From assembly GCF_936925435.1 (NCBI RefSeq), contig NZ_CAKZHQ010000003.1:62001-126000 (forward strand): DNA of 64,000 bases. Direction: 5' to 3'. The translations under genes were made by a program, and so were the position numbers. Under the pieces are notes generated by a model. That model made no database searches and was not told where the DNA came from. It saw only the letters and a list, made by a program, of their open reading frames with translations. Origin of the DNA: an uncultured Ramlibacter sp. (GTDB lineage Bacteria > Pseudomonadota > Gammaproteobacteria > Burkholderiales > Burkholderiaceae_C). Position 1 is the first letter of the stretch; every line of letters begins with the position of its first letter. Shown piece by piece: positions 1-10,245 of the stretch.

Positions 1-2
1 GC

Positions 3-1097
3 GTCGTCAAGAACATCACCGAATACGGTGCGTTCGTTGACCTGGGCGGCATCGATGGCCTGCTGCACATCACCGACATGGCCTGGCGCCGTGTCCGCCA
101 CCCGAGCGAAGTGGTGCAAGCCGGTCAGGAAATCACCGCCAAGATCCTCAAGTTCGACACCGAAAAGAACCGCGTCTCGCTGGGTCTCAAGCAGATGGGC
201 GACGATCCCTGGATGGGCGTCAACCGCCGCTACCCGCAAGGCACGCGCATGTTCGGCAAGATCACCAACATCGCCGACTACGGCGCGTTCGTGGAACTCG
301 AGCCCGGCATCGAAGGCCTGGTGCACGTCTCCGAAATGGACTGGACCAACAAGAACGTCGCTCCTTCGAAGATCGTCTCCCTGGGTGACGAAGTCGAAGT
401 CATGGTCCTGGAAATCGACGAAGACAAGCGCCGCATCTCCCTGGGCATGAAGCAATGCAAGGCCAACCCCTGGCAGGAATTCGCGCAAAACACCAAGCGC
501 GGCGACCGCGTCAAGGGCCCGATCAAGTCGATCACCGACTTCGGCGTGTTCGTCGGCCTGGCAGCAGGCATCGACGGCCTGGTGCACCTGTCCGACCTGT
601 CCTGGAACGAAACCGGCGAAGCCGCCGTGCGCAACTACAAGAAGGGCCAGGAAGTCGATGCCATCGTGTTGGCCGTCGACGTGGACCGCGAGCGCATCTC
701 CCTGGGCATCAAGCAGTTGGACGGCGACCCGTTTGCCACCTTCACCTCGGTGCATGACAAGGGCGCGATCGTTTCCGGCAAGGTCAAGACCGTCGACGCC
801 AAGGGCGCCGAGATCGACCTGGGCGAAGACATCATCGGCTACCTGCGCGCCTCGGAAATCTCCCGCGACCGCGTGGAAGACGCCCGCAACGTGCTCAAGG
901 AAGGCGACGAAGTCTCGGCCGTGGTGGTCAACGTCGACCGCAAGACGCGCAACATCCAGCTGTCGATCAAGGCCAAGGACATGGCCGACGAGCAAGGCGC
1001 GATGGCCAACCTGAGCCAGCAGTCGTCGCGTGAAAACGCCGGCACGACCAGCCTGGGCGCCCTGCTGCGCGCCAAGCTGGACAACAGCGAAAAGTAA
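3..1097 (+). CDS. rpsA: 30S ribosomal protein S1, 5' truncated by the window edge
   Basis: C-terminal part of ribosomal protein S1, which binds mRNA on the small ribosomal subunit and helps initiation on structured or weak Shine-Dalgarno leaders. The frame is open from the first bases of the window, so the start lies outside. Four S1 (OB-fold) repeats are visible, each with a G-F/A-V-x-L core followed by a GL(V/L)H(V/I)(S/T) segment. They begin near residues 3, 90, 175 and 260 of the visible part. The last repeat is more diverged, as is usual for S1. The downstream neighbour ihfB is the standard partner in proteobacteria. Confidence 0.97.
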   Translation, partial: VVKNITEYGAFVDLGGIDGLLHITDMAWRRVRHPSEVVQAGQEITAKILKFDTEKNRVSLGLKQMGDDPWMGVNRRYPQGTRMFGKITNIADYGAFVELEPGIEGLVHVSEMDWTNKNVAPSKIVSLGDEVEVMVLEIDEDKRRISLGMKQCKANPWQEFAQNTKRGDRVKGPIKSITDFGVFVGLAAGIDGLVHLSDLSWNETGEAAVRNYKKGQEVDAIVLAVDVDRERISLGIKQLDGDPFATFTSVHDKGAIVSGKVKTVDAKGAEIDLGEDIIGYLRASEISRDRVEDARNVLKEGDEVSAVVVNVDRKTRNIQLSIKAKDMADEQGAMANLSQQSSRENAGTTSLGALLRAKLDNSEK

Positions 1098-1105
1098 AGC
1101 CAAGG

Positions 1106-1136
1106 ACACGGCAGGACGCAAGTTCTGCCGTGTTTT
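1106..1136 (+). terminator. Intrinsic terminator after rpsA
   Basis: A 12-bp stem (ACACGGCAGGAC pairing with GTTCTGCCGTGT, one G-U pair) closes a GCAA tetraloop and runs into TTTT. It begins 9 bases after the rpsA stop and ends 12 bases before the ihfB start, so ihfB probably depends on read-through or its own promoter. Confidence 0.85.
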
Positions 1137-1148
1137 GTCGCTTCCTCC

Positions 1149-1463
1149 ATGACCCGATCCGATCTCGTCGAAGAACTGGCAGCACGCTTTGGCCAGCTCA
1201 CGCACCGCGACGCCGAATACGCCGTCAAGACCATTCTTGACGCGATGGGCGAAGCACTGGTGCGCGGGCACCGCATCGAGATCCGCGGCTTCGGCAGCTT
1301 CTCGATCAACCGGCGGCCGCCGCGCATGGGGCGCAACCCCCGTTCCGGCGAAAGCGTGCAGATTCCGGAAAAGCGCGTCCCCCACTTCAAGCCGGGCAAG
1401 GCCCTGCGCGAGGCAGTGGACAGGCGCACGGCCGAAATCGAGGCCGGGTCCACACCGGCGTGA
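1149..1463 (+). CDS. ihfB: Integration host factor subunit beta
   Basis: DNA-bending HU/IHF-family protein that pairs with IHF alpha in nucleoid organisation, recombination and sigma-54 promoters. The 104-residue product opens [14 protein letters not shown]. It carries the DNA-intercalating beta-arm region around residues 55-75 ([16 protein letters not shown]) and a [10 protein letters not shown] end, all typical of IHF beta. It follows rpsA and precedes lapA, the usual proteobacterial order. The acidic/alanine tail ([10 protein letters not shown]) is a little longer than in E. coli. Identification is secure. Confidence 0.97.
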   Translation: MTRSDLVEELAARFGQLTHRDAEYAVKTILDAMGEALVRGHRIEIRGFGSFSINRRPPRMGRNPRSGESVQIPEKRVPHFKPGKALREAVDRRTAEIEAGSTPA

Positions 1464-1491
1464 CCGCTAAAATCGGCTCCTCCACCTGGGG

Positions 1492-1779
1492 ATGCCGTTG
1501 AAATACCTCATGTGGCTGCTCAAGGCAGCCATTTTTTTTACCCTGTTCGCATTCGCCCTGAACAACCAGCAGGACGCCACCGTGCACTTTTTCTTTGGCA
1601 CGCAATGGCGCGCGCCATTGGTGCTGGTGGTGCTGTCGGCGTTCGCCCTGGGCCTGGCCATAGGCGCCCTGGGCATGGTGCCGCGCTGGCTGCAGCAGCG
1701 CGCCGCCGCCAAGCGGCGCAGGCGCGGCCTGTCCACCCTGACGGCGGACGACCCGGCCAGCACCCACCATGGACTTTGA
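1492..1779 (+). CDS. lapA: Lipopolysaccharide assembly protein LapA (DUF1049)
   Basis: Small inner-membrane protein of 95 residues with two hydrophobic helices, roughly residues 5-24 and 41-63, and a strongly basic cytoplasmic segment (KRRRRG near residue 75). This matches the LapA/YciS family, which acts with LapB in regulating LPS synthesis through turnover of LpxC. The last 11 bases overlap the start of lapB, so the two are probably translationally coupled. The family call rests on topology, size and gene order. Confidence 0.88.
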   Translation: MPLKYLMWLLKAAIFFTLFAFALNNQQDATVHFFFGTQWRAPLVLVVLSAFALGLAIGALGMVPRWLQQRAAAKRRRRGLSTLTADDPASTHHGL

Positions 1780-2902
1780 TCTCAGCTGGGTCCTGTGGGG
1801 CCTGCCCATCGCCTTCGTGTTGGGCTGGCTGGCCTCGCGGCTGGACCTGCGCCAGCTGCGCATCGAGAACCGCCAGGCGCCCAAGGCCTATTTCCGCGGC
1901 CTCAATTTCCTGCTCAACGAGCAGCAGGACAAGGCCATCGACGCCTTCATCGAGGCGGTGCAGAACGACCCCGACACCTCCGAGCTGCACTTCGCCCTGG
2001 GCAACCTGTTTCGCCGGCGCGGCGAATACGAGCGGGCCGTGCGCGTGCACGAGCACCTGCTGTCGCGCGCCGACTTGAGCCGCGAGGACCGCGACCGCGC
2101 CCAGCACGCGCTGGCACTGGACTTCCTCAAGGCCGGCCTTCTCGACCGCGCCGAGGACGCCCTGCGCAAGCTTGACGGCACCAGCTTCGAGGGCGAGGCC
2201 TTGCTGGCCCTGTTGGCCATCTACGAGCGCTCGCGTGACTGGCCGCAGGCCTCGGTCATCGCCGCCCGCCTGGAGGCTTTGGGCCAGGGCGACTTCAACG
2301 GCCGCCGCGCCCATTACCTGTGCGAGCAGGCCGCCCAGGCTTCGGGCGAGCCCGCGGCGCAGCTGCTGCGCGAAGCCATGCGCATCGCCCCGACAGCGGC
2401 GCGGCCAGCCCTGGACATGGCGGCCTGGCAGCGTGGCGCCGGCGACCAGCTGGCCGCCTTCGAGACCCTGCGCGCCCTGGCCGCGGCCGCACCGGTCGCC
2501 TTGCCGCTGGCGGCCCGGCCACTGGCCGAGAGCGCCCTGGCCAGCGGCCGCCAGGACCAGGCCAGGCAAATCCTGCAGGCCAGCTACGACGCCCTGCCCT
2601 CGCTGGACGTGCTCGACGGCATCGCCGCCCTGGAAACCGATGCCGCCGCGCAGCGCGACTGGTATGTGCGCCACCTGCAGCGCGAGCCCTCCCTGGTGGC
2701 CGCCGCCAAGTGGATCGCCGGCGAGAAGCTCGAACACGAGCAGTTCCATCCCCAGGTGCAGCGCGCGCTCGACCACGCCGTCAAGCCGCTGACCCGCTAC
2801 CGCTGCGCCGCCTGCGGCTTCGAGGCGCGCCAGCATTTCTGGCACTGCCCGGGCTGCCAGTCCTGGGACAGCTATCCCCCGAGGCGAGTCGAAGAACTAT
2901 GA
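1769..2902 (+). CDS. lapB: Lipopolysaccharide assembly protein LapB (TPR, rubredoxin-type zinc knuckle)
   Basis: LapB/YciM, 377 residues. An N-terminal membrane anchor (about residues 5-22, ending GWLASRLD) is followed by TPR repeats through most of the protein and a C-terminal rubredoxin-like metal knuckle (CAAC ... CPGC, last 35 residues). In E. coli LapB adapts the FtsH protease to LpxC and so sets LPS levels. It overlaps lapA by 11 bases, and its stop shares ATGA with rfaE1. That puts LPS regulation and inner-core heptose synthesis in one operon. Confidence 0.95.
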   Translation: MDFDLSWVLWGLPIAFVLGWLASRLDLRQLRIENRQAPKAYFRGLNFLLNEQQDKAIDAFIEAVQNDPDTSELHFALGNLFRRRGEYERAVRVHEHLLSRADLSREDRDRAQHALALDFLKAGLLDRAEDALRKLDGTSFEGEALLALLAIYERSRDWPQASVIAARLEALGQGDFNGRRAHYLCEQAAQASGEPAAQLLREAMRIAPTAARPALDMAAWQRGAGDQLAAFETLRALAAAAPVALPLAARPLAESALASGRQDQARQILQASYDALPSLDVLDGIAALETDAAAQRDWYVRHLQREPSLVAAAKWIAGEKLEHEQFHPQVQRALDHAVKPLTRYRCAACGFEARQHFWHCPGCQSWDSYPPRRVEEL

Positions 2903-3828
2903 CCCTGTCCAAACAACAACTCGCCAACGCCCACGTGCTGGTGGTCGGCGACGCCATGCTGGACCGCTACTGGCACGGCGCGGTCGACCGCATCTCGCCC
3001 GAGGCGCCGGTGCCGGTGGTGCGCATCACGCGCGAAGAAGAGCGCATCGGCGGCGCCGCCAACGTGGCCTATAACGTCGCCTCACTGGGCGCGCGCGCCA
3101 GTTTCCTGGGCGTGGTGGGCGACGACGAGGCCAGCCACAAGCTCGAGCAGTTGCTGCTGGGCACCGGCATCGCCACCCACCTCAAGCGCGACCCGGGCCT
3201 CAAGACCACGGTCAAGCTGCGCGTGATCGGCCGCCAGCAGCAGCTGCTGCGCATGGACTTCGAGAACGAGCCCGACCACGAGGCCCTGGCGCTGCAAAAC
3301 GAAAGCTTCGCTGCCCTGGTTCCGGCCCACCAGGCCGTGCTGTTCTCCGATTACGGCAAGGGCGGCCTGGCCCACGTGGGCACCATGATCGCGGCGGCCC
3401 GCGCCGCCGGCAAGGCTGTGCTGATCGATCCCAAGGGCTCGGACTATTCGCGCTATGCCGGCGCCAGCGTCATTACGCCCAACCGCGCCGAGCTGCAGCA
3501 GGTGGTGGGCGCCTGGCGCAGCGAGGCCGAACTGCACGAGAAGGCGCAGAACCTGCGCCAGTCCCTGCGGCTGGACGCCGTGCTGGTCACGCGCAGCGAG
3601 GACGGCATGACGCTGTTCGACGCGCAGGGCCACTCGCATGTGCAGGCCCAGGCGCGCGAGGTCTTCGACGTCACCGGCGCCGGCGACACCGTCATTGCCA
3701 CCTTGGCAGCCCTGGTGGCCGCCGGACTGCCACTGCGTGACGCCATGCCCCTTGCCAACAAGGCCGGCGGCATCGTGGTGGGCAAGTTCGGCACCGCCAC
3801 CGTCTCCTACGAGGAACTGTTCACATGA
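2899..3828 (+). CDS. rfaE1: D-glycero-beta-D-manno-heptose-7-phosphate kinase
   Basis: PfkB-family sugar kinase of 309 residues that phosphorylates heptose 7-phosphate at C1 in ADP-heptose synthesis. It shows the N-terminal [11 protein letters not shown] and GGAANVAYN substrate regions and the PfkB signature DVTGAGDTV near residue 255, with the catalytic Asp. Only the kinase half is present: the nucleotidyltransferase domain fused to it in E. coli HldE is absent, as expected where rfaE2 is a separate gene. The ATG is within the lapB stop (ATGA), and the gene's own stop overlaps the rfaD start in the same way. Confidence 0.94.
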   Translation: MTLSKQQLANAHVLVVGDAMLDRYWHGAVDRISPEAPVPVVRITREEERIGGAANVAYNVASLGARASFLGVVGDDEASHKLEQLLLGTGIATHLKRDPGLKTTVKLRVIGRQQQLLRMDFENEPDHEALALQNESFAALVPAHQAVLFSDYGKGGLAHVGTMIAAARAAGKAVLIDPKGSDYSRYAGASVITPNRAELQQVVGAWRSEAELHEKAQNLRQSLRLDAVLVTRSEDGMTLFDAQGHSHVQAQAREVFDVTGAGDTVIATLAALVAAGLPLRDAMPLANKAGGIVVGKFGTATVSYEELFT

Positions 3829-4829
3829 CCAGAGTCGTCGTCACCGGCGCCGCCGGTTTTATCGGCAGCAACATCGTCAAGGGCCTGAACGAGCGCGGCA
3901 TCGACGACATCATCGCGGTGGACGACCTGCGCCAGGGCGACAAGTTCCGCAACCTGGCCGACCTGCAGATCGCCGACTACGTGGATGCGGACAGGTTCTA
4001 CGGCCTGTTCGCCCAGAACCACTATGGCCGCGTCGACACGGTCTTCCACGAGGGCGCCTGCAGCGACACCATGGAGACCGACGGCAAGTACATGATGGAG
4101 AACAACTACAGCCTGTCCGTCGGCCTGTTCAACGCCTGCCGCGAACGTGCCACGCGCCTGCTCTACGCTTCGTCGGCCGCCACCTATGGCGGCTCCGACA
4201 GCTTCCGCGAAGAGCCCGCCTGCGAGCAGCCCCTGAACGTCTACGGCTGGAGCAAGCTGCTGTTCGACCAGAAGATGCGACGCGAGCTGGGGCCCCAGTT
4301 CACGGGCGCCAAGCACCAGGTGGCGGGCTTTCGCTACTTCAATGTCTATGGTCCGCGCGAGCAGCACAAGGGCCGCATGGCCAGCGTGGCCTTCCACCAG
4401 TTCAACCAGTTTCGTGAGCTGGGCAAGGTCAAGCTGTTCGGCGAGTATGGCGGCTATGGCCCCGGCCAGCAGATGCGCGACTTCGTCTTCGTCGACGACG
4501 TGGTGGCCGTCAACCTCTGGTTCTTCGACAACCCGCAGGCGCGCGGCATCTTCAATCTGGGTTCGGGCCGGGCCCAACCCTTCAACGACGTTGCCACCGC
4601 CGTGGTCAACGCGCTGCGTGCACCTGGCAGCAGCGCGCTGGACACGGCAGCGGCCGCCGCCCAGGGCCTGATCGACTACATCCCCTTCCCCGATGCCTTG
4701 CGCGGCAAGTACCAGAGCTACACCCAGGCCGATCTGACGGCGCTGCGGGCGGTCGGTTGTGAGCACGTGTTTGCCGACGTCACAAGCGGTGTGACGCGCT
4801 ACATGGAAGAACTCCTGCGCAAGGTCTAG
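3825..4829 (+). CDS. rfaD: ADP-L-glycero-D-manno-heptose 6-epimerase
   Basis: Extended short-chain dehydrogenase/reductase of 334 residues that epimerises ADP-D-glycero- to ADP-L-glycero-D-manno-heptose, the donor for LPS inner core. Visible are the Rossmann motif [10 protein letters not shown] at the N-terminus, SSAATYG in the middle, and the catalytic Tyr/Lys pair in YGWSKLLFD near residue 140. The C-terminal [19 protein letters not shown] segment is characteristic of HldD. The start overlaps the rfaE1 stop, so the pathway genes are coupled. Confidence 0.96.
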   Translation: MTRVVVTGAAGFIGSNIVKGLNERGIDDIIAVDDLRQGDKFRNLADLQIADYVDADRFYGLFAQNHYGRVDTVFHEGACSDTMETDGKYMMENNYSLSVGLFNACRERATRLLYASSAATYGGSDSFREEPACEQPLNVYGWSKLLFDQKMRRELGPQFTGAKHQVAGFRYFNVYGPREQHKGRMASVAFHQFNQFRELGKVKLFGEYGGYGPGQQMRDFVFVDDVVAVNLWFFDNPQARGIFNLGSGRAQPFNDVATAVVNALRAPGSSALDTAAAAAQGLIDYIPFPDALRGKYQSYTQADLTALRAVGCEHVFADVTSGVTRYMEELLRKV

Positions 4830-4855
4830 GGATCTGCACGGTCAACCGCCGGCGC

Positions 4856-4878
4856 GGCCCTGCCGTTATGGCAGGGCC
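4856..4878 (+). other. Perfect hairpin between rfaD and the comEA-like gene
   Basis: GGCCCTGCC and GGCAGGGCC form a 9-bp perfect stem with a GTTAT loop, 27 bases after the rfaD stop. There is no T-run, so it is not a classical intrinsic terminator. It could be a processing or attenuation structure. Confidence 0.45.
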
Positions 4879-4921
4879 CGGTGCCAACAGGCGCCGGCTC
4901 TCAACCCACTGAGGAGACCCC

Positions 4922-5317
4922 ATGCTCAAGAAGATTCTGGCCGTGCTGGTGATGCTGTATGCAGCCGTGGCGATGGCCGCTGTCGATGTGAACAAGGCCA
5001 GCGAGGCCGAACTCGATGGCGTCAAGGGCATCGGTCCCGTGACCTCCAAGCTGATCCTGTCCGAGCGCAAGAAGAGCGAGTTCAAGAGCTGGGAAGACTT
5101 CATCGCCCGCGTCAAGGGCGTCGGCGACGCCAAAGCCACCCAGCTGTCGGCCGAAGGCCTGACGGTCAATGGCAGCCTCTACAAGGCCACTGCCGCCAAG
5201 AAGGAAGACAAGCAGGCCGATGCCGCCAAATCGGCTGCTGCCGCTGCCGCCAAGCCCGCGGCAGCAGCGGCGCCCGCCGCATCGGCAGCCAAGCCTGCTG
5301 CCAGCGCCAAGAAGTAA
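4922..5317 (+). CDS. ComEA-family helix-hairpin-helix DNA-binding protein
   Basis: 131-residue exported protein. It has a signal peptide (residues 1-20, MLKKILAVLVMLYAAVAMAA), then a helix-hairpin-helix domain starting VDVNKASEAELDGVKGIGP, the signature of ComEA. ComEA binds incoming DNA in the periplasm during natural transformation. The last 50 residues are a low-complexity Ala/Lys tail that may add non-specific DNA affinity. A Shine-Dalgarno GAGGAG lies just upstream. Short ComEA-like proteins of this layout are common in betaproteobacteria; a direct role in competence is inferred. Confidence 0.88.
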   Translation: MLKKILAVLVMLYAAVAMAAVDVNKASEAELDGVKGIGPVTSKLILSERKKSEFKSWEDFIARVKGVGDAKATQLSAEGLTVNGSLYKATAAKKEDKQADAAKSAAAAAAKPAAAAAPAASAAKPAASAKK

Positions 5318-5334
5318 GCGCCGCCGCACGGCGC

Positions 5335-5358
5335 AAAGCCCGCTCCGGCGGGCTTTTT
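5335..5358 (+). terminator. Intrinsic terminator after the comEA-like gene
   Basis: AAAGCCCGC and GCGGGCTTT form a 9-bp stem around a TCCG loop, followed by a T-run. It ends the plus-strand LPS/comEA block. Confidence 0.9.
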
Positions 5359-5402
5359 CTTTGGAGAATCGGCCTGTAGCCCCCGTCCCATGGACCTGAG
5401 AT

Positions 5403-5419
5403 GCTACTGAATCAATAGC
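5403..5419. repeat. Dispersed 17-bp palindrome GCTA-N9-TAGC, copy 1
   Basis: GCTACTGAATCAATAGC lies in the convergent gap between the comEA-like gene and dinB. It has the same 17-bp length and GCTA/TAGC ends as copies at 18885, 31459, 34041, 44859, 50727 and 60939. Confidence 0.6.
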
Positions 5420-5422
5420 GAC

Positions 5423-5956
5423 TCAAAGCAGGGCAACGAGATCGGTGACCCCCGGGTCGATACCGGCCTGCATCAGCAAGGTCGTGACCTGGCCGCGGTG
5501 GTGCGCCTGGTGGTTGAAGAAATGCGTCAGCGCCTTCCAGGCCGCGTGTTCGCGCTGCACGCCCTTGGTGTTGGCGTAGCGCATGGTGCTCACGGGAAAG
5601 TCCGCCGCCATCTCCTGGGTCCAGGCCTCGATGGCCTCATCGAGCGCGGCGCGTGTGCGGCGCAGGTCCGCCCAGTCCGGGTGCAGGTCGCTGGTGTAGT
5701 CCGATCCCGGCGGCAGGGCCACCAGTTGCGCGGGCAACGCGGCAAACACCACGCCCTGGCGGGTGAAGCGCTCCAGCCACATCTTGTCGGCCAGCACCAG
5801 ATGGGTCAGAGTCTGGTGCAGGCTGCCGAAGAAAGCGCCGCGGTCGCGCTTGCGCTCTGCGTCATTGAGTTGCTCGCAGGCGTCGTACAACCGCTGGTTG
5901 AACCAGCGGTTGTAGCGCGCCAGGAAACGGTAGTTGTCGCGCAATGCTTCGTCCAT
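5423..5956 (-). CDS. DinB family protein
   Basis: 177-residue protein of the DinB/YfiT four-helix metalloenzyme superfamily, many members of which act as bacillithiol- or mycothiol-dependent transferases or have no known substrate. The likely metal-binding histidines are visible in LTHLVLADKMW (near residue 55) and in the C-terminal FFNHQAHHRGQVTTLL. The start at 5956 is chosen because AGGAG lies 7 bases upstream and the protein then has the usual family length; upstream sequence in this frame lies inside the oxoprolinase gene. It follows that gene by 14 bases, so they are probably co-transcribed. The substrate cannot be inferred. Confidence 0.85.
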   Translation of the reverse strand: MDEALRDNYRFLARYNRWFNQRLYDACEQLNDAERKRDRGAFFGSLHQTLTHLVLADKMWLERFTRQGVVFAALPAQLVALPPGSDYTSDLHPDWADLRRTRAALDEAIEAWTQEMAADFPVSTMRYANTKGVQREHAAWKALTHFFNHQAHHRGQVTTLLMQAGIDPGVTDLVALL

Positions 5957-5970
5957 GGGTCGTTCTCCTG

Positions 5971-8900
5971 CTACTGCGGCTTGCCGTAACCGCCGCCGCC
6001 GGGTGTGTGGATCTCGAACCAGTCGCCGGCATGCATCTGCGCCTGGCCGATGTGGGCCAGTTCCTCGACGCTGCCGTCGGCGCGCACCACCCGGTTGATG
6101 CCGACCGCACCCGGCTGGCCGCCGGCCATGCCGAAAGCGCCGTGGATGCGGCCATTGGACAGGATGCTGGCCGTCATGTCCTCCAGGAAGCGCACGCGCC
6201 GGATGCCGCCGTTGCCGCCGCTCCACTGGCCGGCGCCGCCCGAGCCCTCGCGGATGGCGTAGCTGTCCAGCCGCACCGGGAAGCGGAACTCCAGCACCTC
6301 GGGGTCGGTCAGGCGCGAGTTGGTCATGTGGGTCTGCACCACGCTGGTCCCGTTGAATCCTTCGCCTGCACCCGCGCCACCCGAGATGGTCTCGTAGTAC
6401 TGGTGGCGCGCGTTGCCGAAGGTGAAGTTGTTCATGGTGCACTGGCTGGCCGCCATCACGCCCAGCGCGCCGTACAGCGCGTTGGTGATGCAGGTCGATG
6501 TCTCCACATTGCCCGCCACCACCGAGGCCGGCGCATTGGGATTCAACATCGATCCCGGCGGGATGATGACCTTCAGCGGCTTCAGGCACCCGGCGTTGAG
6601 CGGGATGTCGTCGTCCACCAGGGTGCGAAAGACGTAGAGCACGGCCGCCATGCACACGGCGGTGGGCGCGTTGAAGTTATTGCTTTGCTGGGCCGAGGTG
6701 CCCGTGAAGTCGATCTCGGCGCTGCGGCCGGCGGCATCGACCCGGATCGCCACCTGGATCTGGGCGCCGTTGTCCAACGGCAGGGTGAAGTCGCCATCCT
6801 TCAACTTCGTGATGACGCGGCGCACCGACTCCTCGGCGTTGTCCTGCACATGGCCCATGTAGGCCTGCACCACGGGCAGGCCGAACTGCGCCACCATCTT
6901 GCGCAGCTCCTGCACGCCCTTCTCGTTGGCGGCGAGCTGTGCCTTCAGGTCGGCCATGTTCTGCTGCGGGTTGCGGCTCGGATACTCGCCGCTGGCCAGC
7001 AGGTCCAGCATGGCCTGCTCGCGCAGCACGCCGCGCTCGACCAGCTTGACGTTGTTGATCTGCACGCCCTCCTGCTCGATGCGCGTCGAAAACGGCGGCA
7101 TGGAGCCCGGCGTGATGCCGCCGATGTCCGCGTGGTGTCCCCTCGAACCCACGTAAAAGATCGGTTGGTCGCCGACCTGCGCATCCAGGTAGACAGGCGT
7201 GATCACCGTCACGTCCGGCAGGTGGGTTCCGCCGTGGTAGGGGTCGTTGAGCACATAGACATCGCCCGGCGCCATCTTGCCGGCGTTCTCCCGGATGACG
7301 GTCTTGATGCTCTCGCCCATGGAACCCAGATGCACCGGCATGTGGGGCGCATTGGCGATCAGGTTGCCCTGGGTGTCGAACAGCGCGCAGCTGAAGTCCA
7401 GCCGCTCCTTGATGTTGACCGAGTAGGCCGTGTTCTGCAGCTGCAGCCCCATCTGCTCGGCGATGTTCATGAACAGGTTGTTGAAGACCTCCAGCAGCAC
7501 CGGGTCCACCGTGGTGCCGGCGGCGAACTTCTGGGCGCGTGGCACGCGCCGGTCCAGCACGATGTGGTCCAGCGCCGTGAGTTGGGCTTCCCAGCCCGGC
7601 TCCACCACCGTGGTGGCGTTCTTCTCGGCGATGATGGCCGGGCCGCTGATGCGATCGCCGGCGCGCAGGTCCTCGCGCACCACCAGGGCGGCGTCATGCC
7701 ACTGGCCGCCGGAGTACATGCTCACGGTCTCGCGGCGCGGCACTTCGCGCACAGGATGGACGGCGTGCAGCGGTTCGGCCGGCGCGTCACCGGCGACCAC
7801 GGCCTCCACCGACACCGCCTCGACGACCAGGCGCTTGCCCTGCATCAGGAAGGCAAAGCGCTGGCGGTAAGCGGCCTCGAAGGCCGCGGTGATGGCTTCG
7901 GCGCTGCCGAAGGGAACGACGAGGGCTGAGTCGCTGCCCTCGTAGCGCACATGGACGCGCTGGTGCACGCTGATGGCGCCGCCACCAGCCTGCTGGCGTT
8001 CCAGGTCGGCGCGGGCCGTGGCAGCCAGGGCCTCCAGCTTGCGCGCCACCTGCGGCAGCGCGTCCGCGGCCAGCGGCAGCTCCACCGCCTGCTCACGGAT
8101 CACGTTCTGGTCGGCCAGGCCCATGCCATAGGCCGACAGCACGCCGGCCAGCGGATGGACGAAGACCCGCTCCATGCCCAGCGCGTCGGCCACCAGGCAG
8201 GCGTGCTGGCCGCCGGCGCCGCCAAAGCACTGCAAGGTGTAGCGCGTGACGTCGTAGCCGCGCGCCACCGAGATCTTCTTGATGGCATTGGCCATCTGCT
8301 GCACGGCGATGTCGATGAAGCCCTCGGCCACCTCCTCGGCGCTACGGCCGGTGCGCTGCGCCAGCTCGCCGAACTTGGCTTGCACTGCCTCCTTGCTCAG
8401 GGCTTCATCGGCCTTGGGGCCAAAGACCTTGGGGAAGTGGCGCGGCTGGATCTTGCCGACCATGACGTTGGCATCGGTGACGGCCAGCGGGCCGCCACGC
8501 CGGTAGCTGGCCGGCCCAGGGTTGGCGCCGGCGCTTTGCGGCCCGACGCGAAAGCGGGCGCCGTCGAACTCCAGGATGGAACCGCCGCCGGCCGCCACGG
8601 TGTGGATGCTCATCATGGGGGCCCGCATGCGCACGCCCGCCACCTGGGTCTCGAACTCGCGCTCGAACTCGCCGGCGTAATGGGAAACGTCGGTGGAAGT
8701 GCCGCCCATGTCAAAGCCGATCACCTTGGCGTGACCGCCCAACGCCGCCGTGCGTGCCATGCCGACGATGCCGCCGGCCGGGCCTGAGAGGATGGCGTCC
8801 TTGCCCTGGAAGGCATGGGCGTCGGTCAGGCCGCCGGAGGACTGCATGAAGTACAGCGGCACGCCCGGCATCTGCCCGGCCACCTGGTCGACGTAGCGGC

Positions 8901-9555
8901 GCAGGATGGGCGACAGGTAGGCGTCGACCACCGTGGTGTCGCCGCGGCTGACGAACTTCATCATCGGGCTGGTGGCGTGGGAGGTGCTGACCTGGCCAAA
9001 GCCCAGCTCCCTGGCGATGCGGCCTGCCGCTTCCTCGTGGGCGGTGAAGCGGTAGCCGTGCAGGAAGACCACCGCCACGCTGCGCAGGCCGCGTGCGTAA
9101 GCCGCCTGCAGCTCGCTGCGCAAGGCCGCCTCGTCCAGCGGCGTGAGCACTTCACCCTGGGCGGTGACGCGCTCCTGCGATTCGATCACTTCGCTGTACA
9201 GCAGCTCGGGCAAGAGGATGCGGCGGTCGAACAGGCGCGGCCGGTTCTGGTAGGCGATGCGCAAGGCGTCGCGAAAGCCAGCCGTGGTCACCAGCAGGGT
9301 GGGCTCACCTTTGCGCTCGAGCAAGGCATTGGTGGCCACCGTCGTGCCCATCTTCACGCACTCAACTTGTTCCGGCGTGACCGCTTCACCGGGCTGCAGG
9401 CCCAGCAGATGGCGGATGCCGGCCACGGCCGCGTCCTTGTACTGCTCGGGGTTTTCCGACAGCAGCTTGTGGGTGGCCAGCGTGCCATCGGGCTTGCGCG
9501 CCACGATGTCGGTGAATGTGCCGCCACGGTCGATCCAGAACTGCCACTTGCTCAT
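5971..9555 (-). CDS. 5-oxoprolinase / hydantoinase, fused A and B subunits
   Basis: 1194-residue ATP-dependent amidohydrolase of the 5-oxoprolinase type, which opens 5-oxoproline to glutamate. The N-terminal hydantoinase A half (residues 1 to about 690) has [13 protein letters not shown] at its start and the ATPase motif [14 protein letters not shown] near 285. The C-terminal hydantoinase B half follows ([20 protein letters not shown] near 685, then [16 protein letters not shown]). The length fits eukaryotic-type single-chain OplAH rather than split HyuA/HyuB. Neighbours are a MarR-type regulator and a divergent TRAP transporter. Pyroglutamate is the likeliest substrate, but hydantoin relatives cannot be excluded. 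Confidence 0.92.
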   Translation of the reverse strand: MSKWQFWIDRGGTFTDIVARKPDGTLATHKLLSENPEQYKDAAVAGIRHLLGLQPGEAVTPEQVECVKMGTTVATNALLERKGEPTLLVTTAGFRDALRIAYQNRPRLFDRRILLPELLYSEVIESQERVTAQGEVLTPLDEAALRSELQAAYARGLRSVAVVFLHGYRFTAHEEAAGRIARELGFGQVSTSHATSPMMKFVSRGDTTVVDAYLSPILRRYVDQVAGQMPGVPLYFMQSSGGLTDAHAFQGKDAILSGPAGGIVGMARTAALGGHAKVIGFDMGGTSTDVSHYAGEFEREFETQVAGVRMRAPMMSIHTVAAGGGSILEFDGARFRVGPQSAGANPGPASYRRGGPLAVTDANVMVGKIQPRHFPKVFGPKADEALSKEAVQAKFGELAQRTGRSAEEVAEGFIDIAVQQMANAIKKISVARGYDVTRYTLQCFGGAGGQHACLVADALGMERVFVHPLAGVLSAYGMGLADQNVIREQAVELPLAADALPQVARKLEALAATARADLERQQAGGGAISVHQRVHVRYEGSDSALVVPFGSAEAITAAFEAAYRQRFAFLMQGKRLVVEAVSVEAVVAGDAPAEPLHAVHPVREVPRRETVSMYSGGQWHDAALVVREDLRAGDRISGPAIIAEKNATTVVEPGWEAQLTALDHIVLDRRVPRAQKFAAGTTVDPVLLEVFNNLFMNIAEQMGLQLQNTAYSVNIKERLDFSCALFDTQGNLIANAPHMPVHLGSMGESIKTVIRENAGKMAPGDVYVLNDPYHGGTHLPDVTVITPVYLDAQVGDQPIFYVGSRGHHADIGGITPGSMPPFSTRIEQEGVQINNVKLVERGVLREQAMLDLLASGEYPSRNPQQNMADLKAQLAANEKGVQELRKMVAQFGLPVVQAYMGHVQDNAEESVRRVITKLKDGDFTLPLDNGAQIQVAIRVDAAGRSAEIDFTGTSAQQSNNFNAPTAVCMAAVLYVFRTLVDDDIPLNAGCLKPLKVIIPPGSMLNPNAPASVVAGNVETSTCITNALYGALGVMAASQCTMNNFTFGNARHQYYETISGGAGAGEGFNGTSVVQTHMTNSRLTDPEVLEFRFPVRLDSYAIREGSGGAGQWSGGNGGIRRVRFLEDMTASILSNGRIHGAFGMAGGQPGAVGINRVVRADGSVEELAHIGQAQMHAGDWFEIHTPGGGGYGKPQ

Positions 9556-9573
9556 TGCATAACTCCGATTGTT

Positions 9574-10080
9574 TTAGAGGGAGGAGGCCGCGCGGGCCGC
9601 CTGGTCGTACATGCCGCTCATCAGGCGCAGGAAGCGCGCGAGCTCGCCGATGTGGGTGTTCATGTCGCCGTCGACGCTGTCGATCAGGCATTTCTCGCGC
9701 ACCTGGCGGTAGTTGGCCACCACCTCCTCGCCGCGCGGCGTGGGGCTGTAGAAGACCTCCTTGCCGACCTTGTCGCCCTGCGCCAGGCCGGCGCTCACCA
9801 GCTTTTTCAACGCGTAGTTGACGACGTGCGTGTCCTCGTAATTGAGAACGAAGCAGACATCAGCCAGCTTCTTGTTGCGGGCACGGTGGTTGATGTGGTG
9901 CAGCACCAGCACGTCGGTGATGGTCAGGTCGGGCACGCCGGCCGCGGCCATGCAGCGCACGGCCCAGCGGCTGAAGGCGTTCCAGCTGACGATCAGGCCG
10001 AACTCCAGTTCGCTCATCTCGGCGCTGCGCGGCGAGACCAGGTGCGAGGACGAAACGATGGCGTTTTGCGAGTCGGACAT
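9574..10080 (-). CDS. MarR-type winged-helix transcriptional regulator
   Basis: 168-residue cytoplasmic regulator with a winged-helix domain of the MarR group. The core LTITDVLVLHHINHRARNKKLADVC (about residues 52-76) is followed by a recognition helix and wing (TPRGEEVVANYRQVREK). An AAGGAA ribosome binding site sits just before the ATG. The gene is 18 bases upstream of the oxoprolinase gene and divergent from the TRAP transporter operon, so it is the obvious candidate regulator of both through the AT-rich region 10081-10245. Its ligand is unknown; 5-oxoproline or a TRAP substrate is an inference from context. Confidence 0.85.
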   Translation of the reverse strand: MSDSQNAIVSSSHLVSPRSAEMSELEFGLIVSWNAFSRWAVRCMAAAGVPDLTITDVLVLHHINHRARNKKLADVCFVLNYEDTHVVNYALKKLVSAGLAQGDKVGKEVFYSPTPRGEEVVANYRQVREKCLIDSVDGDMNTHIGELARFLRLMSGMYDQAARAASSL

Positions 10081-10245
10081 GGACGGATTCCTTGGTTGAC
10101 GATCGCACTATATCGACAAATCATCAGATGTTTTATCTACTTGTTGTAAATAAACCATATTAAAAAACATCATGTGGACATTTCCAAAACATTATTTCAA
10201 TAATTTGTCGGTATTTTCTAAACAACTCGTTTGAAAGGCCTTGAG
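10081..10245. promoter_or_regulatory. AT-rich divergent control region between the MarR-type gene and the TRAP operon
   Basis: This 165-base gap is strikingly AT-rich against the GC-rich background. It contains two nested inverted repeats: CGACAAAT at 10114-10121 with ATTTGTCG at 10203-10210, and GATGTTTT at 10127-10134 with AAAACATC at 10164-10171. CATCAGATG at 10122-10130 is also palindromic. These are candidate operators for the adjacent MarR-type regulator. No hexamer pair stands out as the single promoter. Confidence 0.6.

Noticed and set aside
1538..2845. 435-codon minus-strand frame opposite lapB
   Set aside because: Shadow composition (LQ/GQG repeats) and no start context, while lapB is secure.
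5944..7929. Long plus-strand open frame opposite the oxoprolinase gene
   Set aside because: Its product is a His/Arg/Ala-rich low-complexity sequence typical of an antisense shadow in GC-rich DNA, and the minus strand encodes a clear family protein.
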